DNA of 64,000 bases from Caenorhabditis remanei (lineage: Eukaryota; Nematoda; Chromadorea; Rhabditida; Rhabditidae). Made by a program: the position numbers and the translations under genes. Positions 1-11,111 of this stretch are shown here, one piece after another (the stretch's first letter is position 1; the number at the start of each line of letters is the position of its first letter). The stretch is from contig NC_071333.1 in NCBI RefSeq assembly GCF_010183535.1, forward strand, positions 19,280,587-19,344,586, read 5' to 3'. The notes below the pieces were generated by a model. The model had not been told where the DNA came from. It did not search any database and saw only the letters and a list, made by a program, of their open reading frames with translations.

Positions 1-540
1 ATCCCAGTTTTTACGCCCGCCCACACTTTTCTACGGAAGTGTGTATAGTTTTAGTCTATTGTGGTACTTTTACGTTTTCTTCCCCATCTCATCCCTGGTA
101 ATATAATTTTGGAGGTTCACTTAATTCACCCATATAATTCATAACAAAGTTCACAATAAAGCTAATGCATTTTTCCGATACTAAAAGGGGTCGACATAGA
201 GCTGAATCACCGGAAATGCGGTCACCTCTTTCAATTTAACTCTGACAAACAATTTGCGGCCAAACAGAAATTGAGTTGTGGTAATTATACTATTCCGCCT
301 TATCATGATAACCGGGATGTTAACCAAAAAGCCAAATCTATCGTTTTTGCTTTTTGCTTCATTCGAAAAAGGTAGAAGTGATTTTGAATCAGAAAAACTT
401 TTCACAGCATTCATATTATTGGGGGAAATAATAAAAATAAGTGGAGACAAGTAAATATGACGTTTGGTAGAGGTCAAATGCTGAATACACGCAAATAGCA
501 AAACGATTCCGAGAAATTTTGAAATGAGAAAATTTGTGAT
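1..540. other. Intergenic stretch with no supported gene
   Basis: AT-rich sequence downstream of the first membrane-family gene. A minus-strand open frame of 106 codons (181-501) is present, but it has no recognisable domain and no splice partner, so no gene is called. Confidence 0.4.
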
Positions 541-1328
541 TCAAACAATGTCAGCATTACGAAATTTCAGGGGAGGGTATGGAAAGATGATGTCATCGTC
601 GTTGGCAATGATGTAATCGGAAGAATTGTCAATCTCCATGTCATCCTTTCTGAACAACGGTTCATCCTCATCGGAGGTGAGAGCACCAAAACGAGCGTAT
701 TCAACATTTGTCTCCTCGAAAGAAAGTCGCCATTTTTTAGTGGTCCTGACTATCCATCTTCCGGAAAAAGTCATCTAAAATATCAAAGCGGTTTGGGTAA
801 CCGCGATAAATATGTCTTACCTGTTCATTCGACACTCCATTGACAAGATAGACAAAATCCGCAATGCAGAAGACCAGGACATACGCGGAGACTGCCATGT
901 AGCCATACCAGCAGAAAATGTAAACGACAGCAGCGAGATGAATCATCTGAAAGAGAACCCAATTGTTTCAATGTTTTCAATATTGTAACTCACTCTGAAG
1001 CCAACACGATAGATGGAGAAGAGAAGTGGGTTGGCGATGATACTGAACAAAGAGGCGGCCAAGAGGTTGAAAATCCAGATGATGTAGAATGCCTCAACGA
1101 CGGAATTGATAAGCGTTGAATTCATGGAATAGTATCCGTACATGCTTAGAGCAATCTCAACAGTGAGGAGAACGATGTGAGAGAACTGAAAAACGGTGGT
1201 TAGTCAGTGGATGAGGCGAAATTCGGAGTTAAGACTTGTTGACAGAAACTTTTAAGAATTGTGATATAACTTACCTCCATGTTCCGCTCTTTTTCCATTT
1301 TGTTAGAGTCGTTGACAAAACGCATCAT
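541..1328 (-). CDS. Four-helix membrane protein, nematode family member 1 (201 aa)
   Basis: Four exons on the minus strand: 1275-1328, 994-1185, 821-946 and 541-774, all joined in phase 0 with consensus GT..AG introns of about 45-90 bp. The product is 201 residues. Two hydrophobic helices fall in exon 2 (roughly residues 19-38 and 48-76) and two in exon 3 (about 83-117). A polar, acidic tail follows in exon 4. Markers shared with the paralogs are a YRxGFR motif at the end of exon 2, NGVSNE at the end of exon 3 and a [FY][PS]G[RKQ]W motif at the start of exon 4. Paralogs lie at 5884-7231 and 17634-18592 with the same intron positions. The function is unknown and I do not recognise a named family. 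The gene structure is well supported by the three-way comparison. It is probably an integral membrane protein with a cytosolic C-terminus, though the topology is inferred. Confidence 0.85.
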
Positions 1329-2202
1329 GGTGAAATTGAAAAATCAGAAATAAAATAAAAAACGTTTTCCATTTGCCACAGCGCAACCTGTTAATGGACA
1401 GTCTGCCTAACGGAATCAATAACAAGGAAGAAGAAGAGAAAACACCAGAAAACGGGAGAATGATGAGAACACAACGTCGAGAGGGAGGACGGGGAAGAAC
1501 CTAGTTTGTCGGAGCGCGTTTGCATACTGTACGTTTTGGAATGCCAAAATGTCGATGTACCAGTGGTCCGCCAAGAGGAGTCTCAATAAAGAAAGAAACC
1601 TCAATAGGAAGATGAGCGCACTTCCCTCTCCCTCTCTCAAGCGGAGTTGTGTCCGAGTTGTTTGTGGTCCAAACTGAGGTCTGAGAGATAGAGGTTCCAA
1701 TCCTCCTAATTATACAGACGCGCGAAGCTTATGCACTTTTTTACGAAATTTTTTTGTTAAAACTTGATTATCTCTTTCTTGCGGAAAGGTTGATTCAAAA
1801 GAAATTAAAAAGAAAAATTTTGAGTGTTTTCCATTACTTCCATGTTTCGTTCTATAATTGATTTTTCAAGTTTCATTCGGTAGAAATTAACAAAACTTAA
1901 CTCAGGTGTATCTAGACGGAAAGAAATTCTGAGTGTTGTTATTGCGAAATACCATTTTTTGTCATTTTTCCTCATGCACCCTTTCCTCCTTCGGGCGCGA
2001 TACACACAGATCTGAGAAAACGAGTCAGTGTGAAGAAAAGGGAGGAACAGAGAATTATACAAATGGGGTGTGATTTTCTCTTTAGTTATTATGACTAGTT
2101 CGTTCGTCTTCTCTCTTCTTTCGTTCTTTCTCGTGATCCGTTATTTCCGAAAATTAAATGATTTTTCGCTTCTGAAATAGATTTTTTCAGAAGATTCAAA
2201 AA
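1329..2202. other. Intergenic / divergent promoter region
   Basis: Spacer between two divergently transcribed genes. It carries purine-rich and pyrimidine-rich stretches and short GC-richer patches (for example 1505-1530 and 1985-2010). TTTTTTCAG just before 2203 looks like a spliced-leader acceptor for the plus-strand gene. Open frames here lack splice logic or homology. Confidence 0.4.
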
Positions 2203-3074
2203 ATGGATAACGAAAATAAAAGAGGGAGACAAGCATCATCATCTTCTAAGGCCGAGGGTCCTTTTTCGACCTTGATGGGAAATTGCCCAAAAAAATCGAT
2301 GGAGAAGAAGAAAACCTTTTGTCAGACTCAAACCCAAATGGAGTCAAAACCGGAATACAAGCTGGACACTCTTGTAAGTCTATTTTTAAAGATTTGTCTT
2401 CAGAAATTAAGACATTTGGTGGTTTTGAAAACGTTCATAACTTATTTTCAGATGGAGTATGCTGTTAAACAAAAAATCACCAAAGCCGAGGCAGCAAAAA
2501 TAAAGAAAGAGCTGTCATTTGAAGTTTTGAACACCACTGGAAGTGAGTTCTAAATTTTTTTTTTCAAACTAGTCATAAAATGGTATACCAATGAAAAACT
2601 CCTAATTTTATTCTGAAATTTTGAAATGGAGCAGTTTTTCATTAAACAGAATTACTTTTGCAGATGAGGAAACAATCGCACAAGTGATCGCCGATATGAG
2701 CTCTGGTCCTCAGTATGGACCAGTCTTCGAAGATCTTAAAAAGGTGAGTGAAGCTTTTTTTTAAAGTTGAACGTTTGATTTTCAAATTTAGGATGTCCCA
2801 CAGTTGAAGTCAATGATAGTGGCAAGACAGGAGTTTATCGATGCACCCGAGAGATTGAAGGCGCTGTATTATATTAAGGTTAGTGTTTCCTTGGTTGATA
2901 GTAAAAAGTAAATTTAGAAGATTTATTCGTTTTCCTGTAGTTGCTTGATTGAAAAGACATTTGAAAAAATACACATTTCGTATGATTTTTCAGGCCGACA
3001 GCAACACCACAGCCGAACAACCTGGACCATCAAATGGGAAAGAAACTGGCAGCTCATCCAAGTATAATCAATAA
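2203..3074 (+). CDS. Small charged protein of unknown function (169 aa, five exons)
   Basis: Plus-strand model with exons 2203-2373, 2452-2542, 2664-2743, 2792-2878 and 2994-3074. All introns have GT..AG ends and the phases add up to one continuous frame of 169 residues. The first ATG follows a TTTTTTCAG acceptor by about a dozen bases, which fits spliced-leader addition. The N-terminus is basic and serine-rich, the middle is a Lys/Glu-rich probable helix (from MEYAVKQ through KIKKELSFEV), and the C-terminus is Ser/Gly/Asn-rich and disordered-looking. No signal peptide or membrane segment is seen. I do not recognise a family. It could be a nuclear or cytosolic adaptor, but nothing in the sequence decides this. 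An AATAAA-type signal lies about 125 bp downstream. Confidence 0.7.
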
Positions 3075-4013
3075 ATGATTATTTCAACAAAAAATGAAAA
3101 AGTATTAAAAAAAATCAAAACTTCGCAAAGATTTTCATGGTTTTTTCCTGTTTTGAGTTAAAATAAATTGTTATCATGAACATCCACTACTGATCTTATT
3201 CAATAAAAAGTCGTATCAATTAATTGTAAGTCTCATGATTCTTAGCAGTAAGACTTTCTATGACACTTAAAAAATAATGAAACTGACTTTGTTCGTTTTT
3301 TGAAGTCTAGCAAGACATAAAACGACAAAGCGACAGGTAAGTGTCCTTCTCATTCCAGAGTCAGGACTTGAAGTAGTGTTTACATAAGGTTTCAGGAAAG
3401 CAAAAAAAAATATTTAGTTCTTTTTTTGAAGTTTGCGAACAGCACAACATCTGGATACAACGACACCCTGAAAGATAAAGGTCTTTATTATAACTGGTCA
3501 AGACTTAAATAATAATTAATCTGGAACTTAAATAATAATTAATATATTAGTGGCAAATCAAAAAGAACGCTTAACAGCTCGTCTCAATAACAGAATCCAA
3601 AGAATCAGACTGAAAAATTATTGAAAAGTTAAAATACAGATAACAATTAGCGTGTCCTGTCATTTTATTTTTTAAATGTATTTTTATTTTAGAAAATCAT
3701 CAAACTATAAATTATGAAAAAGTAGTGGACATCCGGATAAAACAACACATCGATAGACAATGGTCTTTCTCATAACGGAAATTCTCAAGGAAACTAAGAA
3801 TTCAGATAGTATTCCAACGAGCGTTAAAAGGATTTTCTTTCTAAAGCATTGTTGTTTGCATAATTGGAAAGTCTTTGTAGTTTAGTCTCCGATAACAAAT
3901 TGCACAATTTACTATATTTATCTCACAAAAATTAATTTAAGGCCAAAAAATCAAAAAGAAAGACGCTAATTGCAATAGATAACCGGGAAAACGGGATACG
4001 CAAACACTTTGAC
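3075..4013. other. Intergenic stretch with degenerate short repeats
   Basis: No gene is supported. Three degenerate copies of a roughly 70-bp segment built around acaacga-cac...ataaaggtcttt-tcataa...tcaagactt occur near 3305-3375, 3430-3515 and 3722-3790. They may be old transposon or promoter duplications. Confidence 0.35.
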
Positions 4014-4240
4014 AATAAAAATACCAAAGGGTTCAAGGGATGAAAGTGGGGAAGTTGACTCTTTGTCACTCGAGTAATGAAGATAAGTGTGCGATTCTCG
4101 CGCAAAGGACTTTTTGTTAATTTCTTACAGAACAATATCATTTGTGGACAAATGGAGAGAGATAATTTCAGTGCCAGGGTCTTGCGAAGAGTCTCTCAGT
4201 ATGCTGAACATTGTGAGAATCTCTTGGTCAGGATACGTCA
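4014..4240 (-). pseudogene. Orphan last exon of the four-helix membrane family
   Basis: This stretch aligns along its whole length to exon 4 of the family gene at 5884-6117, including the [FY]PG[QK]W-type start and the final GxFIV-like codons. Similarity continues into the 3' flank. It carries an in-frame TAA where the intact copy has TCG (after the STNDxxxL segment), and exons 1-3 are missing. It lies directly downstream of the CK1-like gene, so it is the leftover of a local duplication that was later cut. It is noncoding on the evidence here. Confidence 0.85.
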
Positions 4241-4344
4241 AAATAGTTGGGTGGAGACTGATGGAAAACAGACAAAAAAGGATACTAGAATAGAGAAAGG
4301 CGACATTAACAGGTATGTGTTTGTGAAGGGATCAAACGAAACAA

Positions 4345-5382
4345 TTATTGAATCCAGTATGTCCCGCGTTGGTAACCGAAATCGATTGGAGATCGGGGAT
4401 CAATTCCTGGCACAGCCGCATTCAAGATTTCCAGAATCTTAGACTTGTCATATCCATCAGTCCTTTGCCTTTCAATCTCAATATACAATCTTCCAAGCCA
4501 CTGACTTTCTGCATTCGGAAAGGGGCGCATAGGGTCGGCATGCTGAAATAAAAACAATTGAGATTCTCGTGTTTTTTAAACATTCAACTTACGAATTCTT
4601 CTTTCTTCTGGATGAATTCTTCCTTGTTTCTTCCGAATGGATCGATTCTTTGCGTTGAAAAAAGAATGAGGACCATCGATACCAAATCATCGATTGGTGT
4701 GTAGTCACCGTGTGTTGCCACATTTAGGCTTGAGTGCCACGCGAGAAAATTGTAACAGGATGGCGGCGGGTGAATCTTGCTGGTAAACTCAAAATCTATG
4801 AGATTGAGCTTCAGCTCCTGAAACGAAGAAAAATTTAAATTTAAAAAAAAAACAAATCAGCGAATAAGAATAACTTACTCCATCGTAATCATGTTCTACC
4901 ATGATGTTCTGCTGATGGACATCCATATGAACATATCCCATAGCGTGCATCTTCTCCAGGAGCTCAAGGCATCGATAACCAATTCGCACTGTATTTGCCA
5001 TAGTGAATCGCCACGACCTCATTTTCAGTTGGGAGAGCAAAGTGTCCCCAACGTCTGAAATGACTGAAAACAGCATTGTTTAAAATAATCATCAAGTTTT
5101 GAAAAACTTACCAATGCAATCACACTCAATGTCTCCATGTGTGAAGGGGAACTCGCTGAATAAATAGGGAAATCCCCTTTTCCCTTTGCATGCCTTGAGG
5201 AAGGTGATCTCATTGTAGTACGCGTCGTCAAATATGTCTCTTTTGTACAGTTTCAGGATACACTCAACATCTCCTTGCTGCGTGTCTTTGACATTGTAGA
5301 GCTGGCTCTCTCTGCTGTGCAACATGTCCAATACTCTGAAACGTCCGTTGGCAAGTGCTCCGGGAGCAAATACGATGTCCAT
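4345..5382 (-). CDS. CK1-family kinase-like protein, probable pseudokinase (292 aa)
   Basis: Four minus-strand exons (5112-5382, 4879-5063, 4593-4817, 4345-4542) give 292 residues in one frame, close to the length of a bare CK1 kinase domain. The ATG is one base after a TTTTAG acceptor. Family signs are a VAIK-like lysine (Lys44 in CILKLYK), an alpha-C glutamate (Glu58), a helix E region (CLELLEKMHAMGYVH), and the CK1/TTBK-type segment with DDL (residues 195-197) after the activation loop. The catalytic machinery is altered. The Gly-rich loop has no glycines (LHSRESQLYNV), the HRDxKPxN loop reads HMDVHQQN (136-143) with the Lys replaced by His, and DFG reads DFE (160-162). Caenorhabditis genomes carry many CK1-like genes, often testis-expressed. 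Activity here is doubtful. Confidence 0.82.
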
Positions 5383-5883
5383 CCTAAAAGAAAATTCTAG
5401 AATTTATCTTAATAATGGTTGACTTACGTTAGAAAATGAGAATCCGAGTGAGAAGATGAGAATTTGAGTCGGGAGAAAAATGAGAATCCCAGTTGAGAGC
5501 GCGTCGAAGAATGAGGAGGCTTTATATTGGGTGTGTGATGTGACAATGTGTGAGGTCTATACAAACGGGCTCTGGGAAGGTACGCAATATGTCGTCACGG
5601 TGTTTGCGGGGAGAAGGGTGGTTGGTCCCTCCAATCTTCCTTCGTGTCACTCTCTCGCGTCGCAAGCGGCCGTGCGTAGCGGACCGATGAGCGGTACACA
5701 CTCTATCATTTGCATGTGCGCATTACGTCGAGGTTTCGTGAGTTCAGTTCACAATAACTATTTATACACTCAAAAATATATTAATTTGAAGACGGGCAAT
5801 TAAAAACATTCAAAATAACTCATGCATGAAAAATTCTGAAATACGCTAATTACTATAAACCACCGGGATAATGGAACTAACAT
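5383..5883. other. Upstream region of the CK1-like gene
   Basis: GT-rich and locally GC-rich spacer (5540-5720) between the kinase-like gene and the 3' end of the next membrane-family gene. A plus-strand frame of 107 codons has no domain and no supporting splice structure, so I read this as promoter and 3' flank. Confidence 0.4.
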
Positions 5884-7231
5884 TCAGACTATAAAAATAC
5901 CAAGGGGTTCAAGCGATGAATATGGTGAAATTGAGTCTTTGTCACTCGAGTAATGTAGAAAAGTGTCCAATTCTCGCGCGAAGGGTTTTTCGTTAACTTC
6001 CGACAGAAAGTTATCATTTGTGGACGAGTGGAGAGAGATCATTTCGATGGCAGTCTCTTGCGGAGATTTTCTCAATTTGTGGACGATTGTGAGAATCCAT
6101 TGGCCAGGATACGTCATCTGAAACAAGAAATTGTTTGGAATAACTTGATACGGTGGGGTAGGGGAGGAATATAGTTTCACGAATTCACCGTGAACAGCCG
6201 GAAAATCAGTTTGATGTACGAACGCCTCCCGGAACCTCTTGATTTTGAAGAATTCTTGCAGAAAAATGCAACATTTAGCATAAAACAAGTGAGAGGCCAG
6301 AATTTCGTTTCGCAACTATCGAAACACAGTCACTAAACATAGCAGCTTGGTAACTTTTCAAAAAGTGTCATGATATTCCTACATTTAGAAGGAAGTGATA
6401 ACTTTCTTTTAAGTGCTCCGGGCCACGATTAATGCAATTTTTGTAGTTCTTTGTTTCCAAATTTTACAGTTCCAAGATATTTGGCCGGGCGAGCTCACAA
6501 TACGTTCTTTTTGTCCGAAAGTGATCGATTTCAAAATTTCTTCAAAAAACTGCTGAATTTACTGAGAAATCAGCACGAAATGACGTGACAGTTTGCAACT
6601 CGACGCTTCACAATTCGAAATGTTGCGTGGCTATGACACTTTTATCTTGAATAGCTATTGATTTTTCGCTTTCCAATTTTAACAGCTTGAGGCAGTGAGT
6701 GCGGAGGAGGCCAGTTTGTATGATATTCGCTATCTAAACGTATCAATTTTGAACTCACTTTCTCATTTGACACTCCATCGACAAGACAGATGAATTCGGC
6801 AACATAGAGACCAATAGTACATACGGACACGGGCATTAATCTGTACCAGTAGTAGATGTTGGCGATGGCGGTGAAATGAATCATCTGGAAATAGAAAAAA
6901 GAGTTTTCAAGGTAAATGTGAAAACTCACTCTAAATCCTGCACGATACATGGCGAAGATACCCGGTTTGACGGCGAGGAAGAAGAAGGACGCGATCACAA
7001 GATTCGGAATCCAAATGATAAAGAAGATTTTGATAATTTTGTAGTTGTGCAAGACTACTGGACTCATGAAGAAGAACTCGAGAGCAGCGAACATCACTTC
7101 GACTCCAAGGAAGAAGATGAGGGAACTCTGGAAAAAATATCATGGAAAATCATCAATTTTTTCGTTTTACTACTCACCTCCATGTTTCGCACTCGCGTTT
7201 TCTGTTCGCAATCCTTGGGAAAGTTTGTCAT
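5884..7231 (-). CDS. Four-helix membrane protein, nematode family member 2 (203 aa)
   Basis: Exons on the minus strand are 7178-7231, 6930-7127, 6759-6884 and 5884-6117, all phase 0, giving 203 residues. Exon lengths (54, 198, 126 and 234 nt) match member 1 almost exactly. Hydrophobic helices occupy exon 2 (SSLIFFLGVEVMFAALEFFF and a second around IIWIPNLVIASFFFLAV) and exon 3. YRAGFR closes exon 2 and DGVSNEK closes exon 3. The last exon was found by matching its QMTYPGQW start to the paralogs. Intron 3 is 641 bp instead of about 46-60 bp because it has acquired extra DNA, including a MITE-like insert at 6361-6643. A TTTTCAG acceptor lies about 6 bases before the ATG, so the mRNA may be trans-spliced. 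The function is unknown. Confidence 0.85.
6361..6643. mobile_element. MITE-like insert in intron 3 of the membrane-family gene
   Basis: A 283-bp segment is bounded by the inverted ends AAAAGTGTCAT (6361-6371) and ATGACACTTTT (6633-6643). It lies in an intron that is only about 46-60 bp long in the two paralogs. It has no coding potential. The ends suggest a non-autonomous DNA transposon, but I could not identify a target-site duplication. Confidence 0.55.
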
Positions 7232-7889
7232 GATGAACCTGAAAATTGATTCGTTTAAATGGAAAACTAAAACGCAAAAAGTTATCAGAAAAAATAGGAA
7301 AAAAATAGAGAACTAACGACCAAAATGAGTGAGACGATAACAAAAAATAAAGGGGCCCTCTTGTCCGAGTGCAGCGGGGCGCTCTTGCACACCACCTACA
7401 GCGGCAGCCGACATTTGTTCTAACTCTTATGTTGCATTACTCACTTGAAAAAAGGGTAAATACAAAAAAAATATGGGAAATGAACGAGAAAATTATGAAA
7501 ACTATGAAATTTATGAAAAAATGAAGAAAAATCAATATTTTTGTGTCATGTGAATATACCAGTGAAACCGCAAGGAAATGAGATACAGCCTTTGAAATTA
7601 TCCCCATGAAGTGTCAGACCATATTTGAGGGTTCTTTAATCCTAGAAAAGCTAGAATCAGACATGAATTTATCAATTCACATGTTCTTCTGAAAAGATGC
7701 ATATGGGTGAAGCGAGGAGGTGGAAAAGTTTGATATGATTGAATTTCGTTTGATTCAAATTGAATTTAGTACGAATTATTGATGACGTGAAAGAATATTT
7801 AAATAAATCTGTTCAACTTGATTTTTTCTTATTTCTGATTTTGAAACCAGTGATATGCGAATGATTACATACATTGACTTTGCGGTTGC
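7232..7889. other. Promoter flank of membrane-family member 2
   Basis: Noncoding spacer. The first 200 bp hold a GC-rich block (7350-7400) that resembles the block upstream of member 3. The remainder is AT-rich with no supported gene. Confidence 0.45.
7352..7390 (-). promoter_or_regulatory. Candidate shared promoter element of the membrane family
   Basis: The block ccgagtgcagcggggcg followed by ttgcacacc lies about 120-160 bp upstream of the member 2 start. A near copy (ccgagtgcggcggagcg followed by tgtacacc) lies about 160-190 bp upstream of member 3. Conservation between two otherwise diverged upstream regions suggests a regulatory site. The bound factor is unknown. Confidence 0.45.
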
Positions 7890-9480
7890 TTTTATTTAGT
7901 TGTTAGAGAGTTGTTCAGTATAGCTGTCTTTTCATCCATTTTTTTGTGTTATTGATTTCCACCGTGGGAATTAACAGGTTGTGAAAGGCTGCGTTACATT
8001 ACTTGCGTTACTTGCGTCACGTTGCGTTACTGTGTCACAGCAGCGAAATGGCAACTGAGATTTCTTGACATTCTTATTTCTCATACTAGTTCGTGCGTTA
8101 TGTATTCTCTCTAATCTTTATTGACTCTCCTGTTCCATTTTTGTTTCACATTTTTATTTAATTTTATTTATTTATTTCATCGAAAGGTGAATACCACTTA
8201 CATTTAAACCTTCTTTTACACTATTCTGGTCTGGTTATCGTCTTTGAATCTTAAAAAATCTTTCACATAGTAACTTCTCATTCTCCAATAACTCCAGTAA
8301 CATTTTACTAAAAATGCGGCAGAAATGTCATCCGAACACTTTTGACCTTCTTAAAGTTCACGCATTAGGCGAGATTGCAAAGATCCAGAAGTTTTTGAAT
8401 TTTTTAACAAGGGAATTTGATGTTACTCCGTTTATAGTGAAGCAATAAGTTTTTAGCTATTTCCCTATTTCTTTACGATTTATTGATCAATTTGGTTCTT
8501 TCCCACGGCAGCGAAAAATGACAACCTAAGATTTCTTTTTTTTTGGCATTCTCACCATTTCCTAAACCTGTTAGTTCGTTTTTTCTTCCCACAACTACTC
8601 TATTTTTGTTTCACTTCAAAAACCTTCTTCATTTTTCTCAATTTCTGCAAATTTTGGGGTCGATCGGATCATCCTAAGTAAACAGAGTATATTAAGTAAA
8701 TGTACGAAACTCACATTCAAATCCTTTTAAGCTATTTTTTCATCCATTTTTTGTTGTTATTTTGCTTCCCATTCTAGGGATCAATAACATTGAAACGCAC
8801 GGTTTCGAAAGTCTGCGTTCTTTCCCACGACAGCGAAATGACTGCATGAGACCGGGAATTTCTTAGCATTCACGCCATTCCCCCATACTAGTTGATGAGT
8901 TTTGTCTTCTTAATAATTATTGACTCTTCTTATCTTGTTTTATTTCACTTAAAAACGTTCTTTATTTTTTCACTTTCCGCAAATTTTGGGATCGATCGGA
9001 TCATCCTTAGACTATAGTTTTTCTTAATTACATTCAGTAAATGTACAAAACCCATCTTTGAATCCGTCACTGAAAAAAACAATATTCCCTTATAGAAGTT
9101 TTTCATTCAACAAAGTAAAAGCTTACCAAAAACCAAAAAGTTATCAAAAAGTAACAGCTCCGGTGAGATGCCATCCGAATTACTTTTTCCTCTCTCAATA
9201 TTCTTGGGTTGAGCGAGATTGCAAAGAACCGGAAGTTTTCCAGTTTTTTAACGACAGAATTAACCTTTATTCAGTTTTTAGTGAAATAATAATTGTTAGA
9301 TATTTCCCAAATCGTTTTTCCGTGTTATTGATCCTCAATTTGGTTTTTTCTCAAAGCAGCAAAATAATTACAAACGACCAAAGTTCCTTTGCACTCTCGC
9401 CATTCCTCATACTAGTTGATGCGTGCTGTCCTCCCTTTTATATTTATTGACTCCTCAATTTTTCACTTTACTTGCTTTCA
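7890..9480 (+). repeat. Decayed segmental repeats upstream of the CHK1-like gene
   Basis: At least four diverged copies of one module are present near 7920-8170, 8465-8640, 8735-8960 and 9315-9475. Each contains cagcgaaatg-like sequence, a stretch ending in ccatactagttg, and ttattgactc. A second module occurs twice (about 8300-8460 and 9150-9310) and contains catccgaa and gcgagattgcaaag. No intact gene is visible. The 130-codon plus frame at 9058-9450 lies inside the repeats and has no recognised domain. Confidence 0.6.
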
Positions 9481-9550
9481 CTTTAAAAATGTTCAGTTTT
9501 AGATTTGGTCATTACAATTAGTAGCTGTTCCTGAGTATATTTAGTGATTC

Positions 9551-10651
9551 ATGAAACTGTTCATTGAATCCATCCTAAAAAATGAATACCCTTCTGATAT
9601 TATTGACTCTCCTCATATTGCGTCATCGTTTGAATTTGTTTCCCTTATATTAAAGGAGTTCATTCACCAATTTCCAGAAATAATGTTTGGATATCCTCGT
9701 GAATTTGAGCTCTTCAACGATGTCATTGATAAGAAAATTGAAAAGGGCGGACTCAAACATCTCGGATCCGGAGGATATGGAGATGTCTTGTTATACACCT
9801 CAAAAGAGACCGACGTCGTCATCAAACGTGTAAAATCAGGACAAGGATGCAAAAATTTGAAGGAATTCAAAATTCACGAGCTGCTGAGCAAAGATGGAAA
9901 TAAGCACATAATCCAGTTGTTTGACGTGCTGAAAACTCAAAAGTTTTTATTCTTTTACTTGGAATTTGCCGCTGGTGGTGACTTGGAGCAAATGATCAAG
10001 GCGAAAGGGACGCTGTCGTCTACTATTGCCAAGGAGTACTTCACCCAGATGATCGATGGAATTCAGTTCATGCATGGTTTAGGAATAGTTCATCGAGATC
10101 TAAAGCCAGCTAACTTGTTCTTGACATCTGATGGTATTTTGAAAATCGGAGACTTTGGTTTTGCAACCAAATTCCGAGACGATGAAGGAGAAAACATGCT
10201 GGTGACCCTCTGCGGCACAGCTAAATACTGGGCGCCGGAAGTTGAAACGTCGAAGAAACTTGTCGACGGACCACCACTCGATATATGGCCATGTGGTATC
10301 ATTCTAATCGAAATGCTGACGGGAAGACGGCCATGGGAAGCCGCCACTCTGAAAAACATGGAGAATTGGATATCAAAGGAAGAGGACAAGAACTTACCAT
10401 GGAACAATATTGAAGACGACGTGATGAGTTTGCTGCGCAAAATTCTTGTTGTTGATCCTACAAAACGAGCGACAATTGACGATATTCAAGAAGATAAATG
10501 GTTGAGTGGGAACAAGAATATCGAAAATGGAGGAACTGCACAGCCGAAAAAGGACAGAAAGCGAAAACTTCAAGCTGTTGTGCCAATTACAGAGGACAAT
10601 GGCAGAAAACGTCAACGAGTTCCGAAGAAGAAATTTTCCTGTTTAGAATGA
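9551..10651 (+). CDS. CHK1-like serine/threonine protein kinase, intronless (366 aa)
   Basis: A single uninterrupted frame of 366 residues encodes a complete kinase domain. It has the glycine loop LGSGGYGDV (71-79), a VxIK lysine (Lys92), HRDLKPAN (181-188), DFG (201-203), an activation segment ending in APE (228-230), DIWPCG in place of the usual D[VI]WS.G, and the subdomain XI arginine (Arg306). The wording GDLEQMI, YFTQMIDGIQFMH, LCGT..YWAPEV and LPWNNI matches the CHK1 branch of the CAMK group, which acts in the DNA-damage checkpoint. A unique 65-residue N-terminus precedes the domain. The C-terminal 45 residues are strongly basic (KKDRKRKL and GRKRQR), like nuclear localisation signals, and the CHK1 autoregulatory domain seems to be missing. 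Lack of introns among multi-exon neighbours suggests a retroposed copy. All catalytic residues are present, so activity is plausible. Confidence 0.9.
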   Translation: MKLFIESILKNEYPSDIIDSPHIASSFEFVSLILKEFIHQFPEIMFGYPREFELFNDVIDKKIEKGGLKHLGSGGYGDVLLYTSKETDVVIKRVKSGQGCKNLKEFKIHELLSKDGNKHIIQLFDVLKTQKFLFFYLEFAAGGDLEQMIKAKGTLSSTIAKEYFTQMIDGIQFMHGLGIVHRDLKPANLFLTSDGILKIGDFGFATKFRDDEGENMLVTLCGTAKYWAPEVETSKKLVDGPPLDIWPCGIILIEMLTGRRPWEAATLKNMENWISKEEDKNLPWNNIEDDVMSLLRKILVVDPTKRATIDDIQEDKWLSGNKNIENGGTAQPKKDRKRKLQAVVPITEDNGRKRQRVPKKKFSCLE

Positions 10652-10874
10652 TGACTTCGAAATGTATACTGTGCCATATCTAATTATTTTTTCATTTTTC
10701 TTGTTAACTTTCACCTACTGTTGAATAATTTCAACTAATAAAATGATAGTTGGAAACTACTTATTCGTTTTTTTTAGGTTATTTAGCTTCGTCTCAAAAA
10801 AAAACACCAGAAAACACAGTTAGTCTCTGTGTGGGTTCGAAAATGCAACCCTTCCAACCAAAAAACGCAAAAAA

Positions 10875-11110
10875 AAGTAGCTGTTTACCGGTAATTTACC
10901 GGTAAACAACTGTTCGGAACGATAACTTTCGGTAAAATTTACCGGTAAATTACAGGTAAGTATTTACCGAAATTTTGCCGAAATTTTACCGGTAATTCTA
11001 CCGGTAAATTACCGGTATATTTTCGGTAAACGTTCGGTAAATATTTTCCGGTAATTCTACCGGTAAATTACCGGTAAATTTTTCGGTAAATTTACCGGTA
11101 AATTTACCGA
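10875..11110. repeat. TTACCGGTAA palindromic simple-repeat cluster
   Basis: About 230 bp are made mostly of overlapping copies of the perfect palindrome ttaccggtaa and its one-base variants (ttcggtaaa, taccgaaat). It lies between the kinase 3' end and a transposon relic. It could form hairpins and is probably the core of a dispersed repeat family. Confidence 0.85.
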
Positions 11111-11111
11111 A

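Noticed and set aside
181..501. Minus-strand frame of 106 codons as a possible gene
   Set aside because: No recognised domain, no splice or trans-splice signal at a sensible place, and no paralog in the window.
5480..5803. Plus-strand 107-codon frame upstream of the CK1-like gene
   Set aside because: It overlaps the promoter region, has no domain, and its composition follows GT-rich DNA.
9058..9450. 130-codon plus frame before the CHK1-like gene
   Set aside because: It lies inside the decayed repeat region, and the sister copy at 8300-8460 does not keep the same frame.
10837..10860. Possible tRNA B-box (gggttcgaaaatgc)
   Set aside because: No matching A-box, acceptor stem or anticodon arm could be built around it.
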